This document shows, in pieces, positions 51,766 to 61,500 of a stretch of DNA of 64,000 nucleotides (the stretch's first letter is position 1; every line of letters starts with the position of its first letter). Below the pieces are notes generated by a model. The model did not search any database. It was not told the DNA's origin and saw only the letters and a list, made by a program, of their open reading frames with translations. Position numbers and translations under genes: made by a program. The DNA comes from Roseibium sp. HPY-6 (GTDB taxonomy: Bacteria > Pseudomonadota > Alphaproteobacteria > Rhizobiales > Stappiaceae), in contig NZ_JBEWCD010000005.1 of NCBI RefSeq assembly GCF_040530035.1, positions 1 to 64,000 on the forward strand, written 5' to 3'.

Positions 51766-52508
51766 GCTTCATTCGCCAATATCGCCGCTTTCTGCGGGTC
51801 AGGTTCGAAGACGATGGTGGGGATGCGGTCGATGCCTTCGATGTGCGTCCGAGCACTCACACACGACGGGTTATGGCTGATCATTCATTGATCTTCAGAA
51901 CCGGCACTGCGGGTTTTTCGATTTACAGCCGCAACAATCCGGATGCAGCGGACCCGCTCATCGGGCCGATCAGCGATCGGACGCGCCTGAGCTTCGGACT
52001 GCGGATCACAGACCCGCAGTTTTACGATCGGTACCATCCGGACCTGACACCTGCGCGCCGCCAGATTTTGTTGGAGAACCTCGGTGCGACCGGTGCCATT
52101 CAAGCCTCCGGAGCGCTGAGTGCAATTGCGACTGTCGAGCAGAGCGAACTGGTCCAATCAGGCCCCGCGAGCGATTTCCCGGTCGCGATAGATCTGACGG
52201 CAGGTTCGCCCGATCGTCTGCACGCCCGGAACCGTTTCGACAACACGCTTTTGGCCGAGCAAAGGTTCACGGCGCCACCCGGCACCGTATTCAGACTGGG
52301 CGCGGATCTCAGTTCTCTTCAGCACCCCGCCGCGCGTCTGACGACGCCTGTCGCGGGCGCCTTGGACCAGATCGTTTACGCCGACGATGAAATCAGCAAC
52401 AGCGGTGCGGAAATGATCCTCGACCTTTGGTGGGACCAGCGGCAGGACGCCGTACCGTCACCGAATGGAGCCCTCTTTACCGCCTCCTTTCGAGCCAGGA
52501 CCTCGTGA
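51762..52508 (+). CDS. Unrecognised protein of the injection operon
   Basis: A 248-aa soluble protein with no signal peptide or membrane span and a mixed, beta-rich character. It starts MSFIRQYRRFLRVRFEDDGG and contains RLSFGLRITDPQFYDRYHPDLTPARR near residues 73-98. I do not recognise a family. It is tied to the injection system by the 4-bp overlap with the DUF4255 gene and by lying just before the sheath. Candidates are a second cap or chaperone-like protein, or a capsid-tail joining protein, but this is inference. Confidence 0.7.
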   Translation: MSFIRQYRRFLRVRFEDDGGDAVDAFDVRPSTHTRRVMADHSLIFRTGTAGFSIYSRNNPDAADPLIGPISDRTRLSFGLRITDPQFYDRYHPDLTPARRQILLENLGATGAIQASGALSAIATVEQSELVQSGPASDFPVAIDLTAGSPDRLHARNRFDNTLLAEQRFTAPPGTVFRLGADLSSLQHPAARLTTPVAGALDQIVYADDEISNSGAEMILDLWWDQRQDAVPSPNGALFTASFRARTS

Positions 52509-52686
52509 TGATCTTTATCGGACAGAAAAACCAGCGCGCTATAGCGAAGGTGTTCGCAACAACGGGTGGATTGCCGAAAGGCGAGCGTCGCCAACCTTTG
52601 CTGAGGTCTCGCCACTGCTTTCTGGAGCCCCGGACAAAGCCTTCCAATCCAAACCCGTTTCAATTCCGGATCTGAGCCAAGACTAA
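52465..52686 (+). CDS. Possible small protein before the sheath gene
   Basis: A 73-aa reading frame starting MEPSLPPPFEPGPRDDLYRTEKPARYSEG and ending 22 bp before the sheath gene. Its codons look like neighbours in composition. It overlaps the preceding gene by 44 bp, more than is usual. A competing frame (to 52675) looks less natural. Proline-rich N-terminus, no known motif. Function unknown. Confidence 0.45.
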   Translation: MEPSLPPPFEPGPRDDLYRTEKPARYSEGVRNNGWIAERRASPTFAEVSPLLSGAPDKAFQSKPVSIPDLSQD

Positions 52687-52707
52687 GCCCCCGAGAGGAA
52701 ACCCGCC

Positions 52708-54249
52708 ATGACCAATTTAATGCTTTCAACGCCCGGCGTGGCCATACAGGAACTGCCTTTCAACACGCCGACGATCGCGGGCGTCGCAACGGCGATACCT
52801 GCCTTCATTGGTCCTGTTCGCAACACTAATGCGCCTGACGGGACCACCCTGATCGGAAACACCTGGCGCATCAGCTCGTTGCAGGAATTTGAAGCGTTGT
52901 TTGGGATACCGGCGGCGAGCGGCTTTACCATACGCGCAGACAAACGCATCGATCAGAACGGTGCGTTGCTTGGCGTTGATACAAGTTTTCAGGCGGCGCC
53001 GGAACGCGTGCCGACGGGACAGCGCCTCTTTTACCACGCGTTGCAGCTTTACTTCGACAACGGGGGTGGGCCCTGCCACATCCGGCCGATTGATGCCGCG
53101 GCCAATGCGCAATCCAACTATGATGATGCGATTACGGCGCTGGAGAGCACCGACGAAATCACGCTGAACGTCATCGTCAACACGATCGGCGCAAATGCCG
53201 CGAACTACGGTTCATTGGCAACGGCCTCAATGCAGTCCTGCAATCGCACGCAGGACCGTTTCACGATTGCCGATGTGATTGACTCCTACCCCGGGGGCAC
53301 TGTCGACAATTCGGGGATTCCCTCAACGCTTGGTCAGGATGTGACAGCAGAATTCAGAGACCGGGTTACGGCGGTTTCAGAAGATGTTCTCAAATATGGC
53401 GCGGCATATATTCCTTACCTCAACACCAACATGCCGGTGCTTTACGCGGCCGGAACCGTTGATATCGACGCAGCGTCGCAGTTGATCACTTTCGACGCGC
53501 AGGGCAATCAGACCAATACGACAGATCTGTTCACGAATGGTGGCTCGGACCTGCCACTGTCAGACAACTTCTTTCAAGGTGTCGTTGACCTTGTGACGCC
53601 TGCCAATTCGCAACCAGGCGAAAAGCCGGTCGTCGAAGCGGTTCTGAACCTTTTGAACAGCACAACGCTGATCATGCCGCCGTCACCGGCAATGGCCGGG
53701 ATTTACGCCCGGGTCGACCGGCAGCGCGGTGTTCATGTCGCACCGGCCAATGTCGGCGTGATGAACACTGTGGGGCCCGCGCTCGCGATCACGGACGAAG
53801 AACAGGGTCTTTTGAACGTCGACCCGACATCAGGCAAATCCGTAAATGCGATCCGCTTCTTCACCGGGCGCGGCACGGTGGTCTGGGGTGCACGAACACT
53901 TGCCGGCAACAGCGGCGACTGGAAATTCGTCAACCGGCGCAGAGCTGCCCTTTACCTGGAAGAGAGCATTGGCGATGCGCTCGAAGCCTTCGTGTTCGAA
54001 CCCAACGTGTCCAAAACCTGGGTCCGTGTGAAGCGCATGATCGAAGGGTTCCTGCTCAACGAGTGGCGCGCGGGAACGCTTGCGGGCCCGACGGCGGCAG
54101 ATGCATTTGAGGTTTCCATCGGACTTGGAACCACGATGAGCCAACAGGACATTGTCGACGGCATCATGCGGATCCTTGTGCGTGTGGCGCTTCCCGGCCC
54201 GGCCGAAAAGATCATCCTGCAATTCACGCAAAAGGCCCAGGTGGCCTGA
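52708..54249 (+). CDS. Tail sheath protein of the contractile injection system
   Basis: A 513-aa phage-tail-sheath-type protein that forms the contractile outer tube. It starts LMLSTPGVAIQELPFNTPTIAGVATAIPAFIGPV, the typical N-terminus, and ends with the conserved sheath core: FVFEPNVSKTWVRVKRMIEGFLLNEWRAGTLAG near residues 430-462, plus PGPAEKIILQFTQKAQ at the end. GAGAGG precedes the ATG. It is the only sheath gene seen; PVC and Afp loci carry three. Confidence 0.93.
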   Translation: MTNLMLSTPGVAIQELPFNTPTIAGVATAIPAFIGPVRNTNAPDGTTLIGNTWRISSLQEFEALFGIPAASGFTIRADKRIDQNGALLGVDTSFQAAPERVPTGQRLFYHALQLYFDNGGGPCHIRPIDAAANAQSNYDDAITALESTDEITLNVIVNTIGANAANYGSLATASMQSCNRTQDRFTIADVIDSYPGGTVDNSGIPSTLGQDVTAEFRDRVTAVSEDVLKYGAAYIPYLNTNMPVLYAAGTVDIDAASQLITFDAQGNQTNTTDLFTNGGSDLPLSDNFFQGVVDLVTPANSQPGEKPVVEAVLNLLNSTTLIMPPSPAMAGIYARVDRQRGVHVAPANVGVMNTVGPALAITDEEQGLLNVDPTSGKSVNAIRFFTGRGTVVWGARTLAGNSGDWKFVNRRRAALYLEESIGDALEAFVFEPNVSKTWVRVKRMIEGFLLNEWRAGTLAGPTAADAFEVSIGLGTTMSQQDIVDGIMRILVRVALPGPAEKIILQFTQKAQVA

Positions 54250-54276
54250 GCCGCCGCATCCGAAAGGATCTGAAAA

Positions 54277-54708
54277 ATGGTCAATTATCCGATCGCAAAA
54301 TACAATTTCGAGGTCGAGATGGAGGGGTTCACCCGGATCGGCTTCACGGAAGTCTCCGGGCTGGACATCGAGACGGAAGTTATCGAGTACCGCGAAGGCG
54401 CTTACCCGGAACCGTCGAAAATCCAGATCCCGGGCATGAAGAAATACGGCACGGTGACCTGCAAGCGGGGCATGGTGCGCGGTGACAACGAAATCTACGA
54501 CTGGTTCCAGGCGATCCTTGACCCGGCAAACCGGCGGGATGTTCAGATTTCGCTTCTGGATGAAATGCGCGAGCCGGTCTTCGTCTGGGTGATTTCGAAT
54601 GCCTTCGTGACCAAGATCGCTTCCACCGATCTCAAGGCGGACGGCAACGAGATTGCGATCGAATCCATGGAGTTCAAAGGCGACTCCATCGCAATCTCGG
54701 CACCGTAG
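54277..54708 (+). CDS. Tail tube protein 1 (Pvc1/Afp1-like)
   Basis: A 143-aa phage-tail-tube protein of the gp19/Hcp-like family, which stacks into the inner tube. It has the family N-terminus YPIAKYNFEVEMEGFTRIGFTEVSGLDIETEVIEYREG (residues 3-41) and the GMKKYGTVTCKRGMVRG core near residues 52-68. It lies 27 bp after the sheath gene. This is the main tube subunit; the second copy next to it is more diverged. Confidence 0.92.
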   Translation: MVNYPIAKYNFEVEMEGFTRIGFTEVSGLDIETEVIEYREGAYPEPSKIQIPGMKKYGTVTCKRGMVRGDNEIYDWFQAILDPANRRDVQISLLDEMREPVFVWVISNAFVTKIASTDLKADGNEIAIESMEFKGDSIAISAP

Positions 54709-54718
54709 GGCGTTTCCC

Positions 54719-55168
54719 ATGACATTGGCTCACCCCTACAATCTGCCCCTCATCCACAATTTCCGGGTCGAGTTTGATCTGCCCGGTGCGGGAGATCTGG
54801 ATGTCCGCTTCAGGGAGGTCTCCGGGCTTTCCATGGAGCTGGAACAGGAGACGGTGACGGAGGGCGGTGAGAACCGTTTCGTTCACAAGGTTCCGGTTCG
54901 AGCGAGCTATCCAGACCTCGTCCTGAAACGCGGGCTGATTGCGGAAAGCGCGGTGACCCAATGGATCCGGGACGCCGTTCAAAGCCTCGTCATCCGGCCC
55001 ATCACCTTGAGCGTCGTCCTCCTCGATACAGAGCTGGAACCGCTGCGCACATTCTCCGTAGTGAATGCCTGGCCGAAGAAATGGACCGTGTCCGATTTCA
55101 ATGCCGAGACAAGCGATATCGCGGTTGAAACGCTCGAACTTGCCTACGCGCATTTCCGGGAGGTCTGA
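54719..55168 (+). CDS. Tail tube protein 2 (Pvc5/Afp5-like)
   Basis: A 149-aa second tube-family protein with PYNLPLIHNFRVEFDLPGAGDLDVRFREVSGLSMELEQE near residues 6-44 and PVRASYPDLVLKRGLIAESAVTQWI near 58-82. It is related to, but distinct from, the tube protein at 54277 and matches the baseplate-proximal tube ring (Pvc5-type). The ATG at 54719 lies 10 bp after the first tube gene and is preferred over an earlier one at 54653 inside it. Confidence 0.88.
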   Translation: MTLAHPYNLPLIHNFRVEFDLPGAGDLDVRFREVSGLSMELEQETVTEGGENRFVHKVPVRASYPDLVLKRGLIAESAVTQWIRDAVQSLVIRPITLSVVLLDTELEPLRTFSVVNAWPKKWTVSDFNAETSDIAVETLELAYAHFREV

Positions 55169-55169
55169 C

Positions 55170-55340
55170 ATGGCGGTGCAGGTCAATCTCATCGAATTCC
55201 GCGGCCGTATCGAAGGTTCGCCGAAAACGAAGCCGGCAAATGAAATGTCCGACACGGAAAAAGCCGCTGAGCGCGAACATGTAATCTCGGCCGCCGTTGC
55301 CGAGGCCATCGCCGTGATCCGGCGCCGGGAGGAACGCTGA
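55170..55340 (+). CDS. DUF5908 small protein (Pvc6-like)
   Basis: A 56-aa protein starting MAVQVNLIEFRGRIEGSPKTKPANEMSDTEKAAEREHVISAAVAEAIAVIRRREER. It matches the small DUF5908 family found between the tube and Pvc7 genes in contractile injection loci (Pvc6/Afp6). The C-terminal helix is charged. It starts 1 bp after the previous gene and ends 1 bp before the next, which supports a real gene. Its role in particle assembly is not well known. Confidence 0.8.
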   Translation: MAVQVNLIEFRGRIEGSPKTKPANEMSDTEKAAEREHVISAAVAEAIAVIRRREER

Positions 55341-55341
55341 A

Positions 55342-56049
55342 ATGCCCCCGCCGGACGGTACATTGGTGAAGCTGACGATCGTTCCTTACGAATCCTCAAA
55401 GGCGTTCGCGGACAGCCTGCCTGCCGGACCGACCTTTGAAGCCCAGATCAACCCGGCGGAATATACCGACGCTGTCGAACTGGAAATGAATGCCGACGAG
55501 ACGCCTCAGGGTGCCGACGGGAACGAGGCGAAGGTCAAGGGCATCAAACCGAGGACCTATACGTTCGACTTGCCGCTCGAAGGTTCGGGTGCGCTTGACG
55601 TGGATGGCCGTCACGGCGGGGATCCGAGTTCGGCGGAGACCCTGATTGAACGTCTCGATGCGTTTCGGGAGACTGTCGGATTTTCCGGCGAGGTCCACAG
55701 ACAGAGATTTCTGCATCTGGCCTGGGGGCGATTGTCCGTCACCTGCGCGCTGGAAACCTATTCCGTCAATTTCAAGCTGTTCGATTCACAGGGTAATCCG
55801 CTTCGGGCGGTCCTCAGCGCGACTTTCAAGGAGCACAAGGATCCGGAAGTCCAGGAGAAGGAGAAGAACCTCGCAAGCCCGGACATCACCCACGGGCGTC
55901 TTGTTCACGACGGAGACACGCTCGTAAATCTCACCTACGGGGTTTACCGCGATCCGGGACTTTACATCGCTGTGGCTGAAGCGAACGGGCTTGATACCGT
56001 CCGTCAACTTGAGACGGGATCGGACCTGATCCTGCCTCCGGTGAGGTGA
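55342..56049 (+). CDS. LysM-type tube/baseplate protein (Pvc7-like)
   Basis: A 235-aa protein of the gp53/LysM type that links tube and spike (Pvc7/Afp7 role). The N-terminal half carries a tube-family-like fold (FEAQINPAEYTDAVELEM, GIKPRTYTFDLPLEGSG near 70-86) and the C-terminus is a LysM domain (HDGDTLVNLTYGVYRDPGLYIAVAEANGLDTVRQLETGSDLILPP near 188-232). It sits between the DUF5908 and spike genes, as in PVC loci. Confidence 0.9.
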   Translation: MPPPDGTLVKLTIVPYESSKAFADSLPAGPTFEAQINPAEYTDAVELEMNADETPQGADGNEAKVKGIKPRTYTFDLPLEGSGALDVDGRHGGDPSSAETLIERLDAFRETVGFSGEVHRQRFLHLAWGRLSVTCALETYSVNFKLFDSQGNPLRAVLSATFKEHKDPEVQEKEKNLASPDITHGRLVHDGDTLVNLTYGVYRDPGLYIAVAEANGLDTVRQLETGSDLILPPVR

Positions 56050-56052
56050 CCG

Positions 56053-57783
56053 ATGCCGCTTGAGCCGACACAGAGCGCAGCCCTGACCACGGTCACGATC
56101 CGGTCGAACGGAACCGAGATCCCGGGGACCTTCGCGCTTTTGTCGTTGGAAATCTCACAGGTCTGCGGAAGTATTCCCTATGCCCATCTCATTTTCCAGG
56201 ATGGTGACCCGGCTAAACAAAGCTTCGATATCGCCGCGTCCGATACATTCGTACCGGGCGCGGAAGTCGAGATTGACCTCGGCTACAACCGCAACGAAGA
56301 GCTGATTTTCAAGGGCATTGCGACACGCCTGCGCGCCGAGGCTCCCTTGAAGGGATCGTCGCGGCTGCATGTCGAGGTAAAGCATGCCGCTTTCCGCATG
56401 CATCACGCACGACATTCGCGCGTCTGGGTCGATGTGAGCGATGCCGACGCCATCGAGCAGATTGCCGGTGGCTACGGGATCGGGTTCGAGGGAAGCTCGG
56501 AAATGCAACAGCCGCAGCTCGTGCAGCACCAGGCGACCGACTGGGACTTCTGCGTGCTAAGGGGCGAAAGGATCGGGCAGCTTTTGGTCGGCGAAACGGA
56601 CGGATTGCGTCTGTTTACGCCCGATCCCGGCAAAGACCCGGCGGCGACCCTGGAATACGGCCGGACGCTTTTCAGCCTGGATGTCGAGCTCAATGCAGAA
56701 GCGCAGGCAGCCGAGATTTCGGTTGGCGCCTGGAGCGCGGCCGAAGCGGAAATCGAAACGGCCGAAAGCGCCGCGAGCGATGTGCCGGGGCCTGGAAATC
56801 TCGACGGCAATGCGCTCTCCGATGCTTCGGGGCACAAGCCGAAACCAAGGCAGGCAGGGGCTCGCAATCAGGCCGAGCTTGACGATTGGGCGCGTGCTGC
56901 CATGCAACGGCGCCGGCTGTCGGCGGTGACCGGAATGCTGGAGGTTCAAGGATCCACAAGCCTTTCGGTTGGCAACATGGTCGAACTGAAAGGATTGGGG
57001 CCGCGCTTCGACGGCAAGGCGTTTGTCTCCGGCCTACGTCACTCGATCGCCCGCGGAGACTGGCGATGCTTCGTCCAGATCGGACTGGATCCCGCGTTTC
57101 ACGACGAGCGGCACGATGTCTGTGCGCCCCCGGCAGCCGGACTTATTCCTTCGATCTCGGGACTGCAGATCGGCGTCGTCGATGAAGTTCATAACGATCC
57201 TGCAGGGGAAGACCGGGTGTCCGTTCGCCTCGTGAGCGAGACTGAAACATCGGAACCGATCTGGGCACGCCCGATGAGTATCGGCGGCGGCGAAAAGCGT
57301 GGTCTGGTGATGTTGCCTGATCCCGGCAGCGAATGCCTGCTCGGGTTTCTGGACAGTGATCCGCGAGACCCTGTGCTGATCGGCGGTCTGCACAGCTCGG
57401 CCGCGGCCTCACCCCTGCCGGGCGCTGAGGACAACGACCTGAAGGGTCTGGTGTCGCGTGCGGGCACGCGGATTGTTTTTGACGACAGCGGGCCATCGCT
57501 CGTGATCGAAACCGAAGGCAACCGGCTGATATCGCTGTCCGATGACGAGGGAATAATCACCATTTCCGACAAGTCCGGAAACAAGATGGAATTCGACAAT
57601 AACGGGATCACGCTCACCAGCAATGCCGACATAACGCTCGACGCCAAGGGCAACATCACGATCGACGGAACCAACGTCAACGCGGCTGCGAAAGCCGGCA
57701 TGGAAATGAAGGGGACCACGTCGGCCAACTTCAAAAGCTCGGGATCGACCGTCGTGCGCGGCGCAACGGTCGACATCAACTAG
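56053..57783 (+). CDS. VgrG-like spike protein (Pvc8-like)
   Basis: A 576-aa spike protein of the VgrG/gpV family that forms the puncturing tip. Residues 1 to about 340 hold the VgrG-type base (GNMVELKGLGPRFDGKAFVSGLRHSIARGDWRCFVQIGL near 308-346), residues about 375-455 the OB-fold with gp5-type segments (VSVRLVSETETSEPIWARPMSIGGGEKRGLVMLPDPGSECLLGFLDSDPRDPVLIGG), and the C-terminus a beta-helix built of short repeats (KSGNKMEFDNNGITLTSNADITLDAKGNITIDGTNVN). It starts 3 bp after Pvc7. Confidence 0.92.
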   Translation: MPLEPTQSAALTTVTIRSNGTEIPGTFALLSLEISQVCGSIPYAHLIFQDGDPAKQSFDIAASDTFVPGAEVEIDLGYNRNEELIFKGIATRLRAEAPLKGSSRLHVEVKHAAFRMHHARHSRVWVDVSDADAIEQIAGGYGIGFEGSSEMQQPQLVQHQATDWDFCVLRGERIGQLLVGETDGLRLFTPDPGKDPAATLEYGRTLFSLDVELNAEAQAAEISVGAWSAAEAEIETAESAASDVPGPGNLDGNALSDASGHKPKPRQAGARNQAELDDWARAAMQRRRLSAVTGMLEVQGSTSLSVGNMVELKGLGPRFDGKAFVSGLRHSIARGDWRCFVQIGLDPAFHDERHDVCAPPAAGLIPSISGLQIGVVDEVHNDPAGEDRVSVRLVSETETSEPIWARPMSIGGGEKRGLVMLPDPGSECLLGFLDSDPRDPVLIGGLHSSAAASPLPGAEDNDLKGLVSRAGTRIVFDDSGPSLVIETEGNRLISLSDDEGIITISDKSGNKMEFDNNGITLTSNADITLDAKGNITIDGTNVNAAAKAGMEMKGTTSANFKSSGSTVVRGATVDIN

Positions 57784-57811
57784 GACCTATAGAATCGCAA
57801 GGAGGATCGAC

Positions 57812-58111
57812 ATGCCGCCGGCCGCCAGGATCAGTGACTTTCACACCTGTCCGTTGCAGACACCCGCTGTCGTGCCGATCCCGCATGTGGGCGGTCCGAT
57901 TGCCGGACCCGGCGTGCCGCTTGTGCGGATCGGCGGATTGCCGGCAGCCGTGCAGGGCGACATTGCAACATGCGTCGGTCCGCCGGACACGATCCTCAAG
58001 GGGTCGACGACCGTTCGCATCGGCGGACGTCCCGCCGCGCGGCAGGGTGACCCGACGGCCCATGGCGGCACCATTTCCGCCGGGCTGCCAACCGTCCGGA
58101 TCGGAGGTTGA
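57812..58111 (+). CDS. PAAR-domain spike tip (Pvc10-like)
   Basis: A 99-aa PAAR-repeat protein (MPPAARISDFHTCPLQTPAVVPIPHVGGPI start), which caps the spike and sharpens it. The repeating RIGGLPAAVQGDIATC and RIGGRPAARQGDPTAHGG blocks are clear, with His and Cys residues (H11, C13, C53, H85 region) that bind the metal. GGAGG precedes the ATG. It comes before the gp25 gene, the reverse of the PVC order. Confidence 0.92.
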   Translation: MPPAARISDFHTCPLQTPAVVPIPHVGGPIAGPGVPLVRIGGLPAAVQGDIATCVGPPDTILKGSTTVRIGGRPAARQGDPTAHGGTISAGLPTVRIGG

Positions 58112-58114
58112 ATA

Positions 58115-58510
58115 ATGGCCGTTGAGGACCGCTTCATCGGGACGGGCTGGGGCTTTCCGCCGACATTCGAAAACGACGGAGTTCAGTTGACCGGTGGCGC
58201 GAGCAACATTCGGGAAAGCCTTCGGATCATCCTGACCACGACCCTTGGCGAACGCGTCATGCGTCCGGATTTCGGTTGCCGCATCGAGGAAGAGGTTTTC
58301 GGTCCGATGAACGCCACGCGGCTGACGATGATCGAAACGGTGATCCGCCGCGCGATCCTGCTGCACGAACCACGGGTGGATGCCAAGCGCGTGGCCGTAG
58401 AGGCCCGGCAGCCGGAGGGTATCCTGGAGATTTCACTCGACTATGAGATCCGGGGCGCAAAGTCGCGCTTTAGCCTTGTGCTGCCATATGATCTGGAGGC
58501 AGGGGTATGA
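58115..58510 (+). CDS. gp25-like baseplate wedge protein (Pvc9-like)
   Basis: A 131-aa gp25/GPW family protein that anchors the sheath to the baseplate. It has GWGFPPTFENDGVQLTGGASNIRESLRIILTTTLGERVMRPDFGCRIEEEVF near residues 9-60, including the conserved ExR-like E and R. It starts 3 bp after the PAAR gene and its end overlaps the next gene by 4 bp. Confidence 0.92.
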   Translation: MAVEDRFIGTGWGFPPTFENDGVQLTGGASNIRESLRIILTTTLGERVMRPDFGCRIEEEVFGPMNATRLTMIETVIRRAILLHEPRVDAKRVAVEARQPEGILEISLDYEIRGAKSRFSLVLPYDLEAGV

Positions 58511-61500
58511 GCACTTGCGACCGCCGCGGCCCCCTGTCAAGGACCGGCACTGCCCAACCGGATCGCGATATCGCAGAACGCAGGGCGGATCACTTCCAGC
58601 TTGACGAAAGAGACGTGGCGGATCTGATCCAGTTCGGTCGCAGATTTGCCCGGCAAATCCGGTTTTACGCGAAAGACGGCGCTCCCGCCGGTGATTGGTC
58701 GGCGTTTTTCGACAGCGACATTTCCGCGGTACTTGCCTCGATTGCGAAATTGCCGGTCGATCCTTTCCGGCGTGCGCTCGGGGACGCAAAAGGCTTTCTG
58801 GAAGATGATCCGTCCCGGCCGGAAGCACAGCTCAGGGCGCATCTGGCGCTGGTCTTTCATTTGCCGATTGCATTGCTTCAGGAATTGACGCTGCGGCTGT
58901 CGCCACTTGAGGCCGAGAACCCTTTCCGCCGCAGAATGACCCGCCTGCTGGAGACGAGCGTTGCGCCGCGGCTGGCGGAGTTGGCGCGGTATCACCAGGG
59001 CGGGGTGGATGAAGGGGTTATTCTGGCAAGCGCACTGAGCAAGACCAATTTGAACACCTCTGACAATCCCGGTCCGGGACCGCAAATCGCGGACGAAGTG
59101 CGCGACATCATATTCAATGGCGAGGCATTCGAGGTGACGTCTCTGCCGGTTCACGTCGTCGGAGGGTTTGCCGCGACGGGATGGAGCGACTTCTATGACG
59201 CGCAGACGCCGGACCCGTCACCCTATCTCGACGGTTCGGACACCTATGCGCAGATCTATGACGCGCTCAATTACAATCTTCTTGTCTCCAGCATGGAACG
59301 CGTTTTCCAGGCGCTTGCCCGCGCCCGGAAGGAAGCCGAAGCACAGCTCCAGGAGAGCCTGACGGATTTTGCGCGCCACACGCCGCATTACGGGCTCTGG
59401 CTTGCATTTCTTTCCATGTACGACCGGGCCCGGTCGGAACTGAACGCGTTTACCGGCCGGCACATGGATTTCTATTTTGAAGATGTGTTGCGCCTGTCGC
59501 GCAAAGCGCCGACGCCGGATCACGTCCATCTACTCGTCAATCTGGCGCGGGGAACGGAGGCGCATCTATTGCCTGCGGGCACCTTGGTGCGCGCCGGAAA
59601 GGACGCAACCGGGGCGGACGTCGCCTACGCACTCGAAGAAGACTTTGTTGCCAATCGCGCGCTGGTCACCGAGCTGAGGTCCGTACGCGTCAACACGAAG
59701 AAATCCGGCGGCAAGGAGTCCGTCTCGGTGCAGGCTTCGCCGATCACCGCATCCTCGGACGGTATCGGTGACGAGCTGCCTGAGGAAACGCCGCACTTTG
59801 CTCCATTTGGCCCGGAGGCGGCGCCCTTTGCACGGCTTGGATTTGCAGTCGCGGACCGGCAGCTCTTCATGCGTGAGGGAAGCCGCGTTGCGAAGATCAG
59901 CTTCAAGACAGCGTTCGGCGGATCCATCGCGGTGCTGAAGGGCTTCAAGGTCCGACTGACCACAGAAGAGGGCTGGCTGGAGCTCTCTAAGTCGGCTGAG
60001 CTCAAGGCGGAAGTCACCAAGGGCACGGTCGTGTTCACGATGACACTTGCCGGCAATCATCCTCCGATTGTTCCGCACGATCCGGCCGTCCACGAAGGAC
60101 CGTATCCTACCGGTGTTCCTGTTGCCGAAATCCTGCTTGACTGGGATGGCAATGAAGCGGCCGCCTCAAGCGCTATGGCGGTTTTCAGGAATGCCAGCCG
60201 CAACAAGGTCAAGATCCAGACCGAGGCAACAGGTTTGCGGCAGATGAGCGTGCGCACGGACGACGGCACTGCCGACCCGTCCGCTGTCTTCACACCGTTC
60301 GGTGCACAGCCCCGCAAAAACGCACGCTGGATCCTCGGCTCCAGCGAGGTGTTCAGCCGCCCGCTGGACACACTGACGGTCAATGTGACCTGGGCGGAGG
60401 CTTACGTAAAAGGCCAGTTCTTCGAGAACCAGGCCGCAAGCGCTTATCAGGTCGGCTTCGACTACCTCTCCAGCGGTTCGTGGCAGAGCGGCGACACGAA
60501 GACGATATCGCTTCAGCTGGATGGAACGGGAACGAATCCGCTGGCTGCGAAGGGAACCGGCAAAGCGCCGGCAGACGCGGAACTGTTGCTTGAAGACCCT
60601 TCCTTTGACGCAAAGCAGCGCACCGGCTTCATGCGCATGACCTTGAACCGCGACTTTGGCCATGATCGGTATCTCGACGCGAAAACGCTTGCGCTTATTG
60701 ACCTTGCCAGCGGGAATGGGATCAAGCCTGTCACCAACCTTGCCGCCGGTGACACGATTGTCGCGGAATCTCAGATCCTGCCGGGTTTCGATCCGGGTCT
60801 CGATTCCCTTACGCTATCCTCCGGTTTGCCCAACCCTCCCTACACGCCCGAAATCGCGGAAATTTCGATTGACTACGCTGCGAAGCAGAGCACGGCCGAG
60901 GGCGTCTGGCGGGTGCACCCCTTCGGCGTCGAACCTGCGAACGGTTCGGGACGCGTTTTGCCGGACCTGCCCTTTGAAGGGGCGCTTTTCATCGGCGTCG
61001 ACGCACTCGATCCTTCTGAAACCTTTTCGCTCCTTGTCCAGGTCGCTGACGGCACGGGAGATCCGCTCCTGGAGTTGCCTGATCTTGATTTTGCCTGGCT
61101 GAAAAACAGCGGCTGGACAAAGTTCAAGTCGCAGGAAGTCATTGACAGGACCGGAGGCCTCGCCGGTTCCGGGCTTTTGTCCTTCGCCGTGCCGACCGAC
61201 GCGTCGAGCGACGCCCCTCATATGCCACCCGGGCTGCACTGGTTCAGGATTTCCGTGGCTGAAAATGCGGACGCCGTCAATCGACTGCATCTGGTCGCGG
61301 CGCAGGCTGTCCGGGCTAGCTTCGTCGATCGCGGCAATGATCCGGTTTTTCTGGAAAGTGCGTTGCCGGCCGGAACGATCAGCAAACTGTTGCAGCCGGA
61401 TCCCGCCGTCAAAAGCCTTGAACAGCCTTTTGCAAGTTTCGGCGGACGCGGTTTGGAAACGCCGGACGACTTCCGCCGCCGTGTGTCTGAACGCCTGCGC

